Positions 1-11,404 of a stretch of DNA of 64,000 bases are shown piece after piece. The notes beneath the pieces were generated by a model. The model did not search any database, was not told the origin of the DNA, and saw only the letters and a program-made list of their open reading frames with translations. A program made the position numbers and the translations under genes. Each line of letters begins with the position of its first letter. The stretch's first letter is position 1. Origin of the DNA: Macrostomum hystrix (taxonomy: Eukaryota > Platyhelminthes > Macrostomidae); contig CATNEN010000024.1 of the NCBI GenBank assembly GCA_950097015.1, positions 2,795,501 through 2,859,500 of the forward strand, read 5' to 3'.

Positions 1-238
1 TATTGGCCTGTCTCTTATCTCTTTAAGTTTAATGTTCATATATCTTAATGTAGGACACAAGCTGAATATAGCATTTGTTGTAGGGCTCTTTTATTAGGCC
101 TAATATAAAACTCGCTTCTCTTACACGTTAAATTGACCATTTGAAATAATTCTTAATTTCCTTTGTCAATGACTTAACTATACTTCATAGACTGGCTATG
201 TACTTTTCTTACTTCATATATATATATATTGCTTAATT

Positions 239-826
239 GGCAATATTTTACTTCCGTTCGTTAAATTATTTTTTCTTTTGAAAATAACAGCTGACGACAA
301 ATAAACGTGTTTAACGGTGTTTAACAGTAACAACAATTAACGGTAACACGGTAGGATTTTTGAAATGGTAGGAGTTCTGAAACAGAAGCTGAAACAGTTC
401 TGAAACCGTCAGGAGTCATCTCTCATGTTCTCATCTTATCTCAACATCTCGTGCTGTCATCTCGGACTCAAACTGGATAGTAGTGGCGGATCCAGTACAG
501 GATGGCACCGAAGCTGTTGTGTGGATACAGCCGGCGCCACAAAAACTCCTCGAGGTGGCTCTCAAACAGCGCCGCACTTGTGCCGTCGCATGGGCCCACG
601 TGCCCTCGATCGTGTTCGTGTGGACAGTAGGATCGGCTGGGTCGACAAAGTGGAGCCGGTGGTTGACATACACGTGATTCAAATCAAATTTAATTTAACC
701 ATTTCATAATTACTGACCACACTCCTGACCGTCTTTACCTTTAAACACCGTTAAACACGTTTATTTGTCGTCAGCTGTTATTTTCAAAAGAAAAAATAAT
801 TTAACGAATGTAAGTAAAAGATTGCC
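239..826 (-). mobile_element. Merlin-superfamily DNA transposon, internally deleted copy
   Basis: Near-perfect inverted repeats of about 85 bp (239-323 and 741-826; the inner 65 bp match exactly) bound the element and both ends start GGCAAT. An 8-bp direct repeat GCTTAATT flanks it at 231-238 and 827-834, which is the 8-9 bp duplication known for Merlin. On the minus strand the interior (about 682-475) encodes the C-terminal part of an ISXO2/IS1016-type DDE transposase: VNHRLHFVDP, then THTNTIEGTWAH, then after a frameshift EEFLWRRLYPHNSFG and a stop. The zinc-ribbon N-terminus and the earlier catalytic part are missing, so this is a non-autonomous derivative. Assignment rests on the motifs plus the target-site length. 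Confidence 0.8.
475..682 (-). pseudogene. Merlin transposase C-terminal remnant
   Basis: The remnant lies inside the 239-826 element. It keeps the H-x-x-FVDP and HTNTIEGTW blocks that surround the last catalytic region of ISXO2-like transposases and the FLWRRLYPH block of the C-terminus. The two parts are in different frames, with a frameshift or small deletion near position 560. There is no N-terminus and no start codon. It is non-functional. Confidence 0.7.
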
Positions 827-1743
827 GCTTAATTTAGCCAGATAGGCTACTTTCTTTCCCAAATATGGTAGCGTTTGCACGAGTCTTTCTAGGCTTCCAA
901 ATAGACTGAATTTTCCCAACTTCGCACACAGTGCTATTCCACCAATCGGGATTTACCCTCTGTTCTTTCAGTTATTAAACTATACTGCTTTTGATAATTA
1001 TCTCCTTCTTTATTATTGTGAATATTTACCGACTTATGTGTAATCATAGACCTGCTTTTCTCTCTTTCTAGATAAGAATAATTAAATGCCTTGAGACTTT
1101 TCTCCTTCAACTATTTCTCCTTTATTCACCACAGAACTAGGCACAGGGCACTGGTTGAAGTTTTAGATCTAATTTGCAGTTGTATTTATAGCAAATTTTG
1201 AGGTGAGTGACACGATACAGACAAACAAAGGATAAAATAGGGGGAAATGCATTTGGCGGGAATTCAAGTTATAAAAATTATACAATATAAAATTAGGGCC
1301 TGCCTCACATTTAAATGTTTAAAAGTCATCTTAGTCATGCCTTAGTACAATGTTGCACTACTTGCTTATTTTTTCAGATTATCGTTTTTAATGGAAACCT
1401 AGATTAAATTCCAGTATGCTCACAGAAATGTATGCAAGCTATTTAAAGCTTAGAATTTCTTCTTAAATAGTGCTAACTAATGACTTAAAAAGCTATTGCA
1501 AATACTATTGATGATACCTGTTATAAAGTTCAATTAAACATAAGGAACAAGCTTTGAATTATTAAAGTTCTTCTAAAGTAAAAATGACAATAATGAATTA
1601 AAAAAAACTATCAAATAGTGATGGCTATGGTAACAGTTATTTTTAGAATATGAATTTTAGATGCGATTGTTTTTTGAACTATCAAATCATATTTCAGGTC
1701 TTTAATATGAACCTAGTTTATATCATTTTTTCACAAATCATAA
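827..1743. other. AT-rich intergenic DNA, nothing recognised
   Basis: No open frame, repeat or RNA gene could be recognised between the Merlin copy and the ZNHIT6-like gene. The promoter and any 5' non-coding exon of that gene would lie here. Confidence 0.5.
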
Positions 1744-1753
1744 ACCATTTCAG
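1744..1753 (+). promoter_or_regulatory. 3' splice acceptor just upstream of the ZNHIT6-like start
   Basis: CCATTTCAG ends at 1753, two bases before an in-frame ATG at 1756 and 20 before a second ATG at 1774. It could receive a trans-spliced leader or a 5' UTR exon. Confidence 0.4.
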
Positions 1754-1755
1754 TG

Positions 1756-2852
1756 ATGCTAAAAATATTCGCAATGGAAGTCTGCCAACCCAAGTTACAC
1801 CTGATCAACCAGCAAGAGCAGCCTGGAGAACAGCTAGAACAGCTGCAAAAACAGCAAGAGCAGCCTCAAGAACAGCTGCAAAAACAGCAAGAGCAGCCTC
1901 AAGAACAGCTGCAAAAACAGCAAGAGCAGCCTCAAGAACAACTGCAGAACCTGCAAGAGAAGCCTCAAGAACAGCTAGAAGAGATTGAAGAGCAGCAAAC
2001 AGAAATATTTCAAGGTAGATTGGGCCAGTGCCAGCGCTGCAATGAGCAACCAGCTAAATACACTTGTCCAGGCTGTGGTGAGCACACCTGCTCGCTAGTC
2101 TGCTCAACTGCGCACAAGATAGCAACAGGTTGTCGCGGTAGACGCGATCCCACGGTGTTTGTTCCACTGTCCAGCTTCACGGAGTCCAATCTTTTAAGCG
2201 ACTATCGCTTCTTAGAGTCAGTTGATCACAGCCTAGACAGAGTGACACGCTTGAGACAAACAATCAGTGCATTTGGCAACAGTACAGGCGGAGTACCCAA
2301 TCGGCAGCAGCGTGATTTGCAGGTGAGAATTCGCAGCTTCTTATAACAGAAGTGTTAAAACAAAAACCTTAAAGTTTATCATGCTACTGATTAGATGACG
2401 AGGAACAATTACAGTTTGAATAAATAACTGTCCCACAGGCCTTCTGTCGGTCCAGTCGCGGCATTGAACTGGCCTTCATGCCGGCCGGAATGGCCAGGCG
2501 CCGGGCCAATCGCAGTTATCTCAGGCTTGGCCCTGGAGGACGTAAAGGCGCTAGAAAAACCGGCAACAATGACATCAGCTCCTCCCCTACGGTCCACTGG
2601 ACTGTTGAAATTCGCTTTCCAACAGGTAAAAAATTTACTGCCGCTTCCGAGACCAGCCGGCTATCGGAAATTATTCAGCGTTGGCGTCACATGTGGCCTC
2701 CCAGCAGCCGGGACAAGCCGCAGTGTTGCCTTTGCCGACTGGATCAGGGCGATCGGCTCTGCCCAGTTGACGGGGATCGCAGCCTGGCCGACCTGCTGCG
2801 CGGCACCGTTGTTGTCGAGTTTCCCGTGTTTGTTGTGCAGGAAGCAAGCTGA
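1756..2852 (+). CDS. ZNHIT6: Box C/D snoRNA assembly protein, HIT zinc finger (ZNHIT6/BCD1-like)
   Basis: Two exons, 1756-2322 and 2439-2852, join in phase 0 (CAG|GTGAGA to CCCACAG|GCC) and give about 326 residues; the ATG at 1774 would give 320. Residues about 20-80 are a Gln/Glu-rich stretch built from a 33-bp tandem repeat, probably coiled coil. Residues 92-126 form a complete HIT finger: C92, C95, C104, C107, C112, C116, H120, C126. After it come the BCD1-type blocks FVPLSSFTESNLLSDYRFLE and, in exon 2, FMPAGMARRRANRS, VHWTVEIRFP and VEFPVFVV near the end. BCD1 family proteins bind NOP58/15.5K-type factors and R2TP during box C/D snoRNP assembly in the nucleus. The FLE block and the C-terminal domain separate it from other ZNHIT proteins. 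ATTAAA at 2869 may be the poly(A) signal. The Gln repeat is not a general family feature that I know of. Confidence 0.85.
1821..1978 (+). repeat. Coding minisatellite (33 bp) in the ZNHIT6-like gene
   Basis: About four tandem 33-bp units encode an 11-residue Gln/Glu repeat of the type QEQPQEQLQKQ. The unit is a multiple of three, so copy-number change keeps the frame. Confidence 0.85.
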
Positions 2853-2935
2853 TTGATCCTGGCCATCGATTAAACTGCAGTCTGATTACTGGTCTCATGT
2901 TTCCAATGATTATCGCTATCAATCCATATCATTCC

Positions 2936-3860
2936 TTCTACTATCCCTGTGATCCTACTATCCCTATGATCCTACCATCTCTATGATCCTACTATCCCTA
3001 TGATCCCTACTATCCCTATGATCCTACTATCCCTATGATCCTACTATCCCTATGATCCTACTATCCCTATGATCCTACCATCTCTATGATCCTACTATCC
3101 CTATGATCCTACCATCTCTATGATCCTACTATCCCTATGATCCCTACTATCCCTATGATCCTACTATCCCTATGATCCTACTATCCCTATGATCCTACTA
3201 TCCCTATGATCCTACCATCTCTATGATCCTACTATCCCTATGATCCCTACTATCCCTATGATCCTACTATCCCTATGATCCTACCATCCCTATGATCCTA
3301 CCATCCCTATGATCCTACTATCCCTATGATCCCTACTATCCCTATGATCTACTATCCCTATGATCCCTACTATCTCTATGATCTACTATCTCTATGATCT
3401 ACTATCTCTATGATCTATTATCCCTATGATCCTACTATCCCTATGATCCTACTATCCCTATGATCCCTACTATCCCTATGATCCTACCATCCCTATGATC
3501 CTACCATCCCTATGATCCTACCATCCCTATGATCCTACCATCCCTATGATCCTACTATCCCTATGATCCTACCATCCCTATGATCCTACCATCCCTATGA
3601 TCCTACCATCCCTATGATCCTACCATCCCTATGATACTACCATCTCTATGATCTACTATCTCTATGATACTACCATCTCTATGATCTACTATCTCTATGA
3701 TCTACTATCTCTATGATCTACTATCCCTATGATCCCTACTATCTCTATGATCTACTATCTCTATGATCTACTATCTCTATGATCTACTATCTCTATGATC
3801 TACTATCTCTATGATCTACTATCTCTATGATACTACTATCTCTATAATACTACTATCCTG
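2936..3860. repeat. Minisatellite, about 17-bp unit
   Basis: Imperfect tandem copies of CCTACTATCCCTATGAT with 15-18 bp variants. It starts about 85 bp after the ZNHIT6-like stop codon. Confidence 0.95.
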
Positions 3861-4375
3861 GCGATCCCTACTGTCCATCTGTCCATACTGTCCCTACTAC
3901 TATCCCTTCGACCCCCAATATATCTCTGTTATCATGTCTCCTACTATCGCTATAATCCCCAGTATGCATTGGATCCCCACCAGCCCTATAATCCCTACTT
4001 CTTACCCTTTGACATTGATGACAGGCCATAGGGATTATATGGCCTGAAAAAATGCAATACCCTAAAGACTGCTTCAACAGAATGGCATTTTTACCCGCAA
4101 TGTTTAGGTTCATGTAACTTCCATGTTCTTAACAGCTATTTGATCGCACTACTGTTAGTAATACACCATGTAAAGTGCAAGGTACTTTTGCAAAAAAGAG
4201 TGATTAGCATACTTTTTAACTTAGTTGGCAAAAAGTAAAATAAGATATCGTTCTACAATGGCTTCTTTGTCTTCTTTTTTCTTTGATTTTGTATCACAAA
4301 ATAATTATTTTTACGTTATTTATTAACTTAATTAGTATTCAAATCACTTTTAATCACCATTGTACTGACCAGTCA
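3861..4375. other. Unassigned spacer between minisatellites
   Basis: The first part is degenerate derivative of the preceding array (to about 4000). The rest is AT-rich with no recognised feature. Confidence 0.4.
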
Positions 4376-4379
4376 CTCA

Positions 4380-4950
4380 TAAATCCTACATGCTAATGAA
4401 TACAACCCACTCACTCCCAGATACTAATGAATACAATCCACTCACTCCCAGATCCTCATGAATACAATCCACTCACTCCCAGATCCTCATGAATACAATC
4501 CACTCACTCCCAGATCCTCATGAATGCAACCCACTCACTCCCAGATCCTCATGAATACAATCCACTCACTCCCAGATCCTCATGAATGCAATCCACTCAC
4601 TCCCAGATCCTCATGAATACAACCCAGTCACTCCCAGATCCTCATGAATGCAATCCACTCACTCCCAGATCCTCATGAATACAACCCACTCACTCCCAGA
4701 TCCTCATGAATGCAATCCACTCACTCCCAGATCCTCATGAATACAACCCACTCACTCCCAGATCCTCATGAATGCAATCCACTCACTCCCAGATCCTCAT
4801 GAATACAACCGACTCACTCCCAGATCCTCATGAATACAACCCACTCACTCCCAGATCCTCATGAATACAACCCACTCACTCCCAGATCCTCATGAATGCA
4901 ACCCACTCACTCCCAGATCCTCATGAATACAACCCACTCACTCCCAGTCC
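4380..4950. repeat. Minisatellite, about 31-bp unit
   Basis: About 18 copies of a unit containing CACTCACTCCCAGATCCTCA, alternating between ATGAATACAA and ATGAATGCAA variants. Confidence 0.95.
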
Positions 4951-4962
4951 CAGGTCCTCTCA

Positions 4963-5875
4963 GTGGATTATTTTGATCTGGTTTGTGGATTATTAGTATC
5001 AGGGTTGTGGATTATTGTGATTAGGTTTGTGGATTATTAGTATCAGGGTTATGGATTATTGTGATCAGGTTTGTGGATTATTGTTATCTGGTTTGTGGAT
5101 TATTGTTATCTGGTTTGTGGATTATTGTTATCTGGTTTGTGGATTATTGTGATCTGGTTTGTGGATTATTGTGATCTGGTTTGTGGATTATTGTGATCTG
5201 GTTTGTGGATTATTGTGATCTGGTTTGTGGATTATTATGATCTGGTTTGTGGATTATTGTTATTTTTTGTGAAATATTGTGATCAGGTTTGTGGATTATT
5301 GTGATCTGGTTTGTGGATTATTGTTATCTGGTTTATGGATTATTGTTATCTGGTTTGTGGATTATTGTGATCTGGTTTGTGGATTATTGTGATCTGGTTT
5401 GTGGATTATTGTGATCTGGTTTGTGGATTATTGTTATCTGGTTTGTTGATTATTGTGATCTGGTTTGTGGATTATTGGGATCTGGTTTGTGGATTATTGT
5501 TATCTGGTTTATGGATTATTGTTATCTGGTTTGTGGATTATTGTGATCTGGTTTGTGGATTATTGTGATCTGGTTTGTGGATTATTGTGATCTGGTTTGT
5601 GGATTATTGTTATCTGGTTTGTGGATTATTGTGATCTGGTTTGTGGATTATTGTGATCTGGTTTGTGGATTATTGTGATCTGGTTTGTGGATTATTGTTA
5701 TCTGGTTTGTGGATTATTGTGATCTGGTTTGTGGATTATTGTGATCTGGTTTGTGGATTATTGTTATCTGGTTTATGGATTATTGTTATCTGGTTTGTGG
5801 ATTATTGTGATCTGGTTTGTGGATTATTGTTATCTGGTTTGTGGATTATTGTGATCTGGTTTGTGGATTATTTCG
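4963..5875. repeat. Minisatellite, 22-bp unit
   Basis: About 41 copies of a 22-bp unit beginning GGATTATTGTGATCTGGTTT. Open frames across it (repeated WIIVIWFVDYCDLVCGLL) are products of the repeat, not genes. Confidence 0.95.
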
Positions 5876-5879
5876 ATAA

Positions 5880-6845
5880 TTCCATAAAAGTGCATCCGCA
5901 CATTTTAATTCTGGGGGTAACATTAGTTTGTGTCAGCTGAGTTCTCTGCTTCTGTCCGGTATCTCGACTATTGAAGCCTTTGCTTGTATCGGGAGAGTAA
6001 ACCTTGAATATATTTTTTATTACTATACACTCGTTAAAAAAATTGCTAAGGCAGAGTGACATTTATTGGACGCATGGAACTGTCACGTTTTTAGAAACCT
6101 AATAATATTTTTCTTAGGCTCTTTTCTGCTTTTCATTCTTGCCCAATTCGTGACTTCTCGGCAGGTGCCAAACAGCAGCAGCAGCTTAGACTCAGTGGTT
6201 TTCTGCCTTCCTGAAACGGACCGATGAAGGAGTTAGTTGGCGAGTTCAGCTTTCAGCAGTTGTCAGTCATGTTAGCAAAATTTCACTTTCTCACTTTTCT
6301 GTCTTGCCTACTGCAGTTACTAAGCTTTTCTAAAGCTGCTTAAAATTTCTTGCTGGCAAATTCAGTTGGCTGCTGCTGCTAGTGTTTCCGCTACACGTCC
6401 AACTTGATGTCGCGACTATTTGTTTTCCCTGCTGCGATGCAGAATCCATACTGTACGGAGCAGAAGCAGTCTCATGGCTATTATACTGCACTATAAGTGT
6501 TAGCCACACCACAGCACACAATTAATAAAGGAAAGAATTACCTGTTTGCTTTAAATCAGGCTCGTTGTAATCCATTCGCTTTATGCACTTTAACGACCCG
6601 CTGACTTTCCTCTTTCCTGGTTCTTCGTCACTTCTTCAAACAATCGATTATTATAGTTTATCGAAGAGTGTTATTAAATGGATTACACTTGGCATTTTCT
6701 GTAGCTTGATTGATGTCTACCAAAGTGCTGCTGGAGTCTGATTGATTGTGTGCTCCTAAATAGTTCTTTCGCTTGTTGCTAAGGCATGCCCACAAGAAAC
6801 AAGTCTAGAATATGTGTAGTTAGGAGTTCTCCAGCTCCTCTCTCT
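5880..6845. other. Non-repetitive DNA, no gene recognised
   Basis: Several short open frames on both strands lack recognisable domains and good splice context. Confidence 0.4.
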
Positions 6846-6849
6846 CACG

Positions 6850-7430
6850 TGGAGAGAGAGTGGCTTGGCTGGCTAGGGGTGGGTAGTGGAAGGGAGAGAG
6901 TGGCTTGGCTGGCTAGGGGTGGGTAATGGAAGGGAGAGAGTGGCTTGGCTGGCTAGGGGTGGGTAGTGGAAGGGAGAGAGTGGCTTGGCTGGCTAGGGGT
7001 CTGTTGTGGAAGGGAGAGAGTGGCTTGGCTGGCTAGGGGTGGGTAATGGAAGGGAGAGAGTGGCTTGGCTGGCTAGGGGTGGGTAGTGGAAGGGAGAGAG
7101 TGGCTTGGCTGGCTAGGGGTGGGTAGTGGAAGGGAGAGAGTGGCTTGGCTGGCTAGGGGTGGGTAGTGGAAGGGAGAGAGTGGCTTGGCTGGCTAGGGGT
7201 GGGTAATGGAAGGGAGAGAGTGGCTTGGCTGGCTAGGGGTGGGTAGTGGAAGGGAGAGAGTGGCTTGGCTGGCTAGGGGTCTGTTGTGGAAGGGAGAGAG
7301 TGGCTTGGCTGGCTAGGGGTGGGTAATGGAAGGGAGAGAGTGGCTTGGCTGGCTAGGGGTGGGTAATGGAAGGGAGAGAGTGGCTTGGCTGGCTAGGGGT
7401 GGGTAGTGGAAGGGAGAGAGTGGTTTGGGG
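6850..7430. repeat. Minisatellite, 40-bp unit
   Basis: About 14 very uniform copies of a unit containing GAGAGTGGCTTGGCTGGCTA. Two copies carry the same GGTCTGTTGTGG variant 280 bp (seven units) apart, which suggests block duplication. Confidence 0.95.
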
Positions 7431-7439
7431 TTGGTCATT

Positions 7440-9015
7440 GAGAAACATTAGTGACAGCTGAATGACAAGCTGTGCACTTTTTGCAAAGCTATATACGCGT
7501 AGAACTATAGGCACTGCTCAGCCAGTGCTGCCTGTTCAGTCGGATTAGCTGAGAATTAAGTAGAGAAAAAGCTTGGCCAACTCCTCTTTTGTTTTAACTG
7601 CTTTGGTGATCGCGCCAGTGTGCGCGGTGTAGGCCTTGAGATGGCTAAGGCAGGCAGCTATTGGTGGCCCCCTTTCTGCCAACCCCCGAGAAGCTCCAGC
7701 CGCGACCCGGGCGGATGAAGATTAAGAAATGTGTTTATATTTTTGGCCTCCCCTTAACTCCTGTGTTTCATGTAGATTCCATCGGCGCAGCTCTAGTTTT
7801 CAGTCGCTCTCCTGCATGATCATATATTTTTCGATCAGGACCTGTTAATAAGCCTTCATCATTGGAACCTGAAATCCGATCAGGCTTTGTACTTTTAGTT
7901 CTCAATCTTCTCCATATTTTCTCCAATAATTGTTTATCTCCCAAGTCCATATATCTTGACTATAAATAGATTTTTGGAGATTAACCGAAAGTGTGTACTG
8001 CGGTGAGTATATTATTTTGGGTAGCTTTTGAATGTTGTTTTCTTTTGCTCACCTGAATACAGCTTACCTGTAACTGTAAGCAATATTAACTATTCACTTT
8101 CTTTATCGTTAAATGGAACTCCATACCTTAGTTAAAAACCCAGTTTCTTTGCTGAAATCCCAGAACATCGTGTCCGAGGTCTTTCTGCCATAGAACCAAA
8201 ATAACAGACACGTACTTAATTTGCCTCGCTTCATTCTTATATGTTTGGAACGTGTTGTCTATGGTTAAAACTGTCTGCATTCAGAGCCCATGAAATCATT
8301 TTGTGGTCCTCTGTGCAATCTGATTTCATATAACATGGACGCCCTTCAATATTCATTATAGTCTATGGTTAAAATGTTCTAGCCGAAGAATGTGAATTAA
8401 ACGGCGTTTATCAGTTACTTATTTACCACGAACTGTAAACACGAAATAGACTCTATTTGGGATTCATGAACCTTTCCATTTATGCAGACACGAATTAATT
8501 AATTCATTTGTGCAATGTACAATTAGCATGCTTAAAGTATAAAGTTGCCGGATTTATATGCACAACTGCAGAACCTCACCAGAGCTGTCTCCGCCACTCT
8601 GTGCCTCATCTGAATGTTTGATTGCGTGTACCGACTGGGCTAAGCAAAGTACTCGTACAGATTATTTGTGCGCGTCTCCCGCCTCCCCTTATACGATTCT
8701 GATTCCGTAAGTGTGTGCGGTCCCAAACAACGAAAAGAGAGGACTGGACAGATGAACAGATTTGAGACGCGATTGAATCGGGATTTGGGGTAGTTTTTTT
8801 AGGCGCGCCACTCCAGCATCCTCAGATTACTGCTTATGTCCGTTTCTAACCAAAAAATTCTTTCTCAAGATCCCGCTATCGCTGGTGGTAATGATGTGCA
8901 GAGTTCAGTAGGGATAGAACTTTCAGCTATAGGCCTTTATATACATTATTGCGGCGATTTTTATGACATTAAAAGTGAGTGATTTATTGAAGCTACAAAT
9001 TAGCTACTCAAGCCC
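7440..9015. other. Unassigned DNA
   Basis: No convincing exon, RNA gene or transposon. Around 7600-7700 it is locally GC-richer, but no motif was recognised. Confidence 0.4.
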
Positions 9016-9017
9016 CT

Positions 9018-9395
9018 CTCTCGGACTATACTCAGACGATACTCAGACGTTACTCAGACGATGCTCAGACGTTACTCAGACCATACTCAGACGATGCTCA
9101 GACGATACTCAGACGATGCTCAGACGATGCTCAGACGATACTCAGACGATGCTCAGACGATACTCAGACGATGCTCAGACGATACTCAGACGATGCTCAG
9201 ACGATGCTCAGACGATACTCAGACGATGCTCAGAGCATACTCAGACCATACTCAGACGATACTCAGACGATACTCAGACGATACTCAGACGTTAATCAGA
9301 CCATACTCAGACGATACTCAGACGATACTCAGACGATACTCAGACGATACTCAGACGATACTCAGACGATACTCCGACGATACTCAGACGATATA
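9018..9395. repeat. Minisatellite, 11-bp unit
   Basis: About 34 copies of ACTCAGACGAT / GCTCAGACGAT. All three plus-strand frames stay open across it, which explains overlapping open frames. Confidence 0.95.
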
Positions 9396-9399
9396 CGGA

Positions 9400-10710
9400 A
9401 GAAGTCTATATATTTGGTGTCAAATTTTCTGTTCATAATTATCTTCGTTGAGAGAAATAGAAACTGACTTTCGATTGTTTTTTATTGATTGACAATCATT
9501 GAGGACTTTCCTACCAATGGCTACCATAGCAGGTAAGACTGCAGCATGCTTATACCCTGATCATTATGATTTATACATCATTATGGTAATTGGACCTCGA
9601 ATGCCTATGAATGGATAATGGTTTATTGAACCAATTGGCAGTGTTGGTTGCGTTACCACAAAAAGTAACGGCGATAGCGTAACGATCGTTTTCTGACCAT
9701 TTGGTAACGGAAAGAAAACAGTAACGGTCGTTACTTAAAATCGTTACTTTCTGCTTTTCGCACTTTTTTCATAAATCTGGAAAAACATTTTACCTAAGCA
9801 TGTTATGAATATCTGCAGCTTTGTTTATCGGTCATTACTCATATCATATGTTGAAATTTCCAACATCGTCCCTTTTTTAGACTCCGTTATCACTATCACT
9901 CTCGCTGATCTCGACCATTTCGGGCTTGGGTTTAGCAGCCATGAGATCACATGATGACAGCTAGTTGAACTGGAGCATCTCTGGAGTTAATTATCTTGCC
10001 AAAAATACACCAATTGTCCCTCTTGGGCTGAGATACTGCATATTATAATATACAATGTCATATTTGTATGGTAGAGTATAGGCTGCAAATGGTAGAACAT
10101 TTACTTAAAAGCGTTATTCTGCGCTTTCTTGCTTAACCGGGATTGAAAACAAATTGCCGATCCCAAGGCTATAGCTTCATATAATATAATGCCCTATCCC
10201 CTGTCCCTCGGGATAACAGCTAAGGATTCTTTTGTTTCAATCGATGCGACACGGGACTTTGGTGGGCAGTGGTTCTCGATCCAGCCCTTCAATGCTCAAT
10301 GCTCGATCCATTCACTAAGAGTGCAACCGCCACTCGCTACTCGCCCAGCCCATCTCCCAAGGGGAAATCTCAGTCGATCAATCCGGCCCTGCACCAACTA
10401 CAGCGATCTGTCTAGTGCTCATCCGAGCAGTACCTCGATGGTGATTCGAAATTCCCAGTCTCTTTCTCTAGCTCGCTATCGAGCTCCCGCTAGAGTCGAT
10501 CCCGTGCTGTCGGGGCAGTCTGTAAAAAGTTTCTCTTGCAGAGGGAAACAAATCTTCAATGCCCAGTGCTGCGTGAAGCGTCTCAGCTTCCTCTCAATCC
10601 TCTCTGTCTTATTCTGCTCCTGTCTTAAAAATCCCCCCTCCCTGGGGATGAGAGCCATGCGGAGTCCCTTCTGTTTCTATGGCTGGGCTAGAAATTTAAC
10701 TGGGCGTGGC
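9400..10710. other. Unassigned DNA with short inverted GTAACG motifs
   Basis: Position 9650-9760 holds several GTAACG/CGTTAC motifs in both orientations, including GTAACGGTCGTTAC, perhaps a decayed transposon end. A 253-codon open frame starting at 10189 has no domain and runs into SINE sequence, so I do not call it a gene. Confidence 0.35.
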
Positions 10711-10711
10711 G

Positions 10712-10785
10712 GCCACAGTCCATGGACTGAACAGCTGTATAGGCTTTGTTTGCACCATGCAGTAGCTGCAACTGGCTGTACAATA
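10712..10785 (+). mobile_element. SINE family 1 core fragment
   Basis: Carries the 14-bp palindrome CAGTCCATGGACTG (10716-10729) followed by GAACAGCTGTA, matching the fuller copy at 51406. Head and tail are lost. Confidence 0.5.
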
Positions 10786-10796
10786 ATTAGTTATAA

Positions 10797-11115
10797 AAAT
10801 ACTATTATTATTAATGGCACATCATTTGCTGACACTAGACCCCCAGCCAGCGAGGAGGCAATTCTGCCCATTTCACTGACTCCTGAGCACACACGCATAC
10901 ATATACTGTACGCAGGCACACGCTTACACAGGTGTGTATATCTGCGCTGACTTTCACTGTGCCTTGGAGGTTGGCCCTCAATGTCGTAAATTGCACGACA
11001 AGCCTTCAAGCCTTCTCTCTGCGGCTGCGCCCCAAATGAATGTGGCCTCGCCGAGCTCAGGGACTCGGGGACCTCGGTGCGAGAGGCAAACGCGTTAGAC
11101 GCTGCGCCACTCACT
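10797..11115 (-). mobile_element. SINE family 2 (tRNA-derived), nearly full length
   Basis: Read on the minus strand, a tRNA-like head lies at 11115-11045 with A-box TGGCGCAGCGT and a B-box-like GAGCTC part, in GTTTGCCTCTCGCACCGAGG context. The body contains GAAGGCTTGTCGTGCAATTT and GGGCCAACCTCCAAGGC. An (ATT)n-like tail lies at 10797-10815. Related copies are at 16221, 53075, 53760 and 57712. Confidence 0.8.
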
Positions 11116-11391
11116 CTCACAATAATATTAAGTTAGTAAAATGCATTCTGATCACTCATTATACACTCGTGCATGTTTCTGACACACCCCGGGATTATTT
11201 TCCTTATCCTTCAGTGGGATCGATATCATCCGTCATTTGAGCCGAGCCATATACTGCTCAATGCGTGCACACTATTGTATTCAGTTGACACAGACCACAT
11301 TGCACGTGTGTTTGAACATAGGCAAGAGTAAATGTTGGTTTAAATGTGTTTAAATAACGCTTACTAGTGTGCTGCACAACACAAATTACAT

Positions 11392-11394
11392 CAG
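11392..11394 (+). promoter_or_regulatory. 3' splice acceptor upstream of membrane-protein start
   Basis: TTACATCAG ends at 11394, 10 nt before the ATG at 11405. The pattern is shared with other genes in this window. Confidence 0.3.
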
Positions 11395-11404
11395 GCTCTT
11401 CCTG

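Noticed and set aside
2936-5875. Possible CRISPR-like arrays
   Set aside because: The repeats are directly adjacent without unique spacers; they are eukaryotic minisatellites.
10189-10950. 253-codon plus-strand frame
   Set aside because: No domain, no splice context, and its 3' part is SINE sequence.
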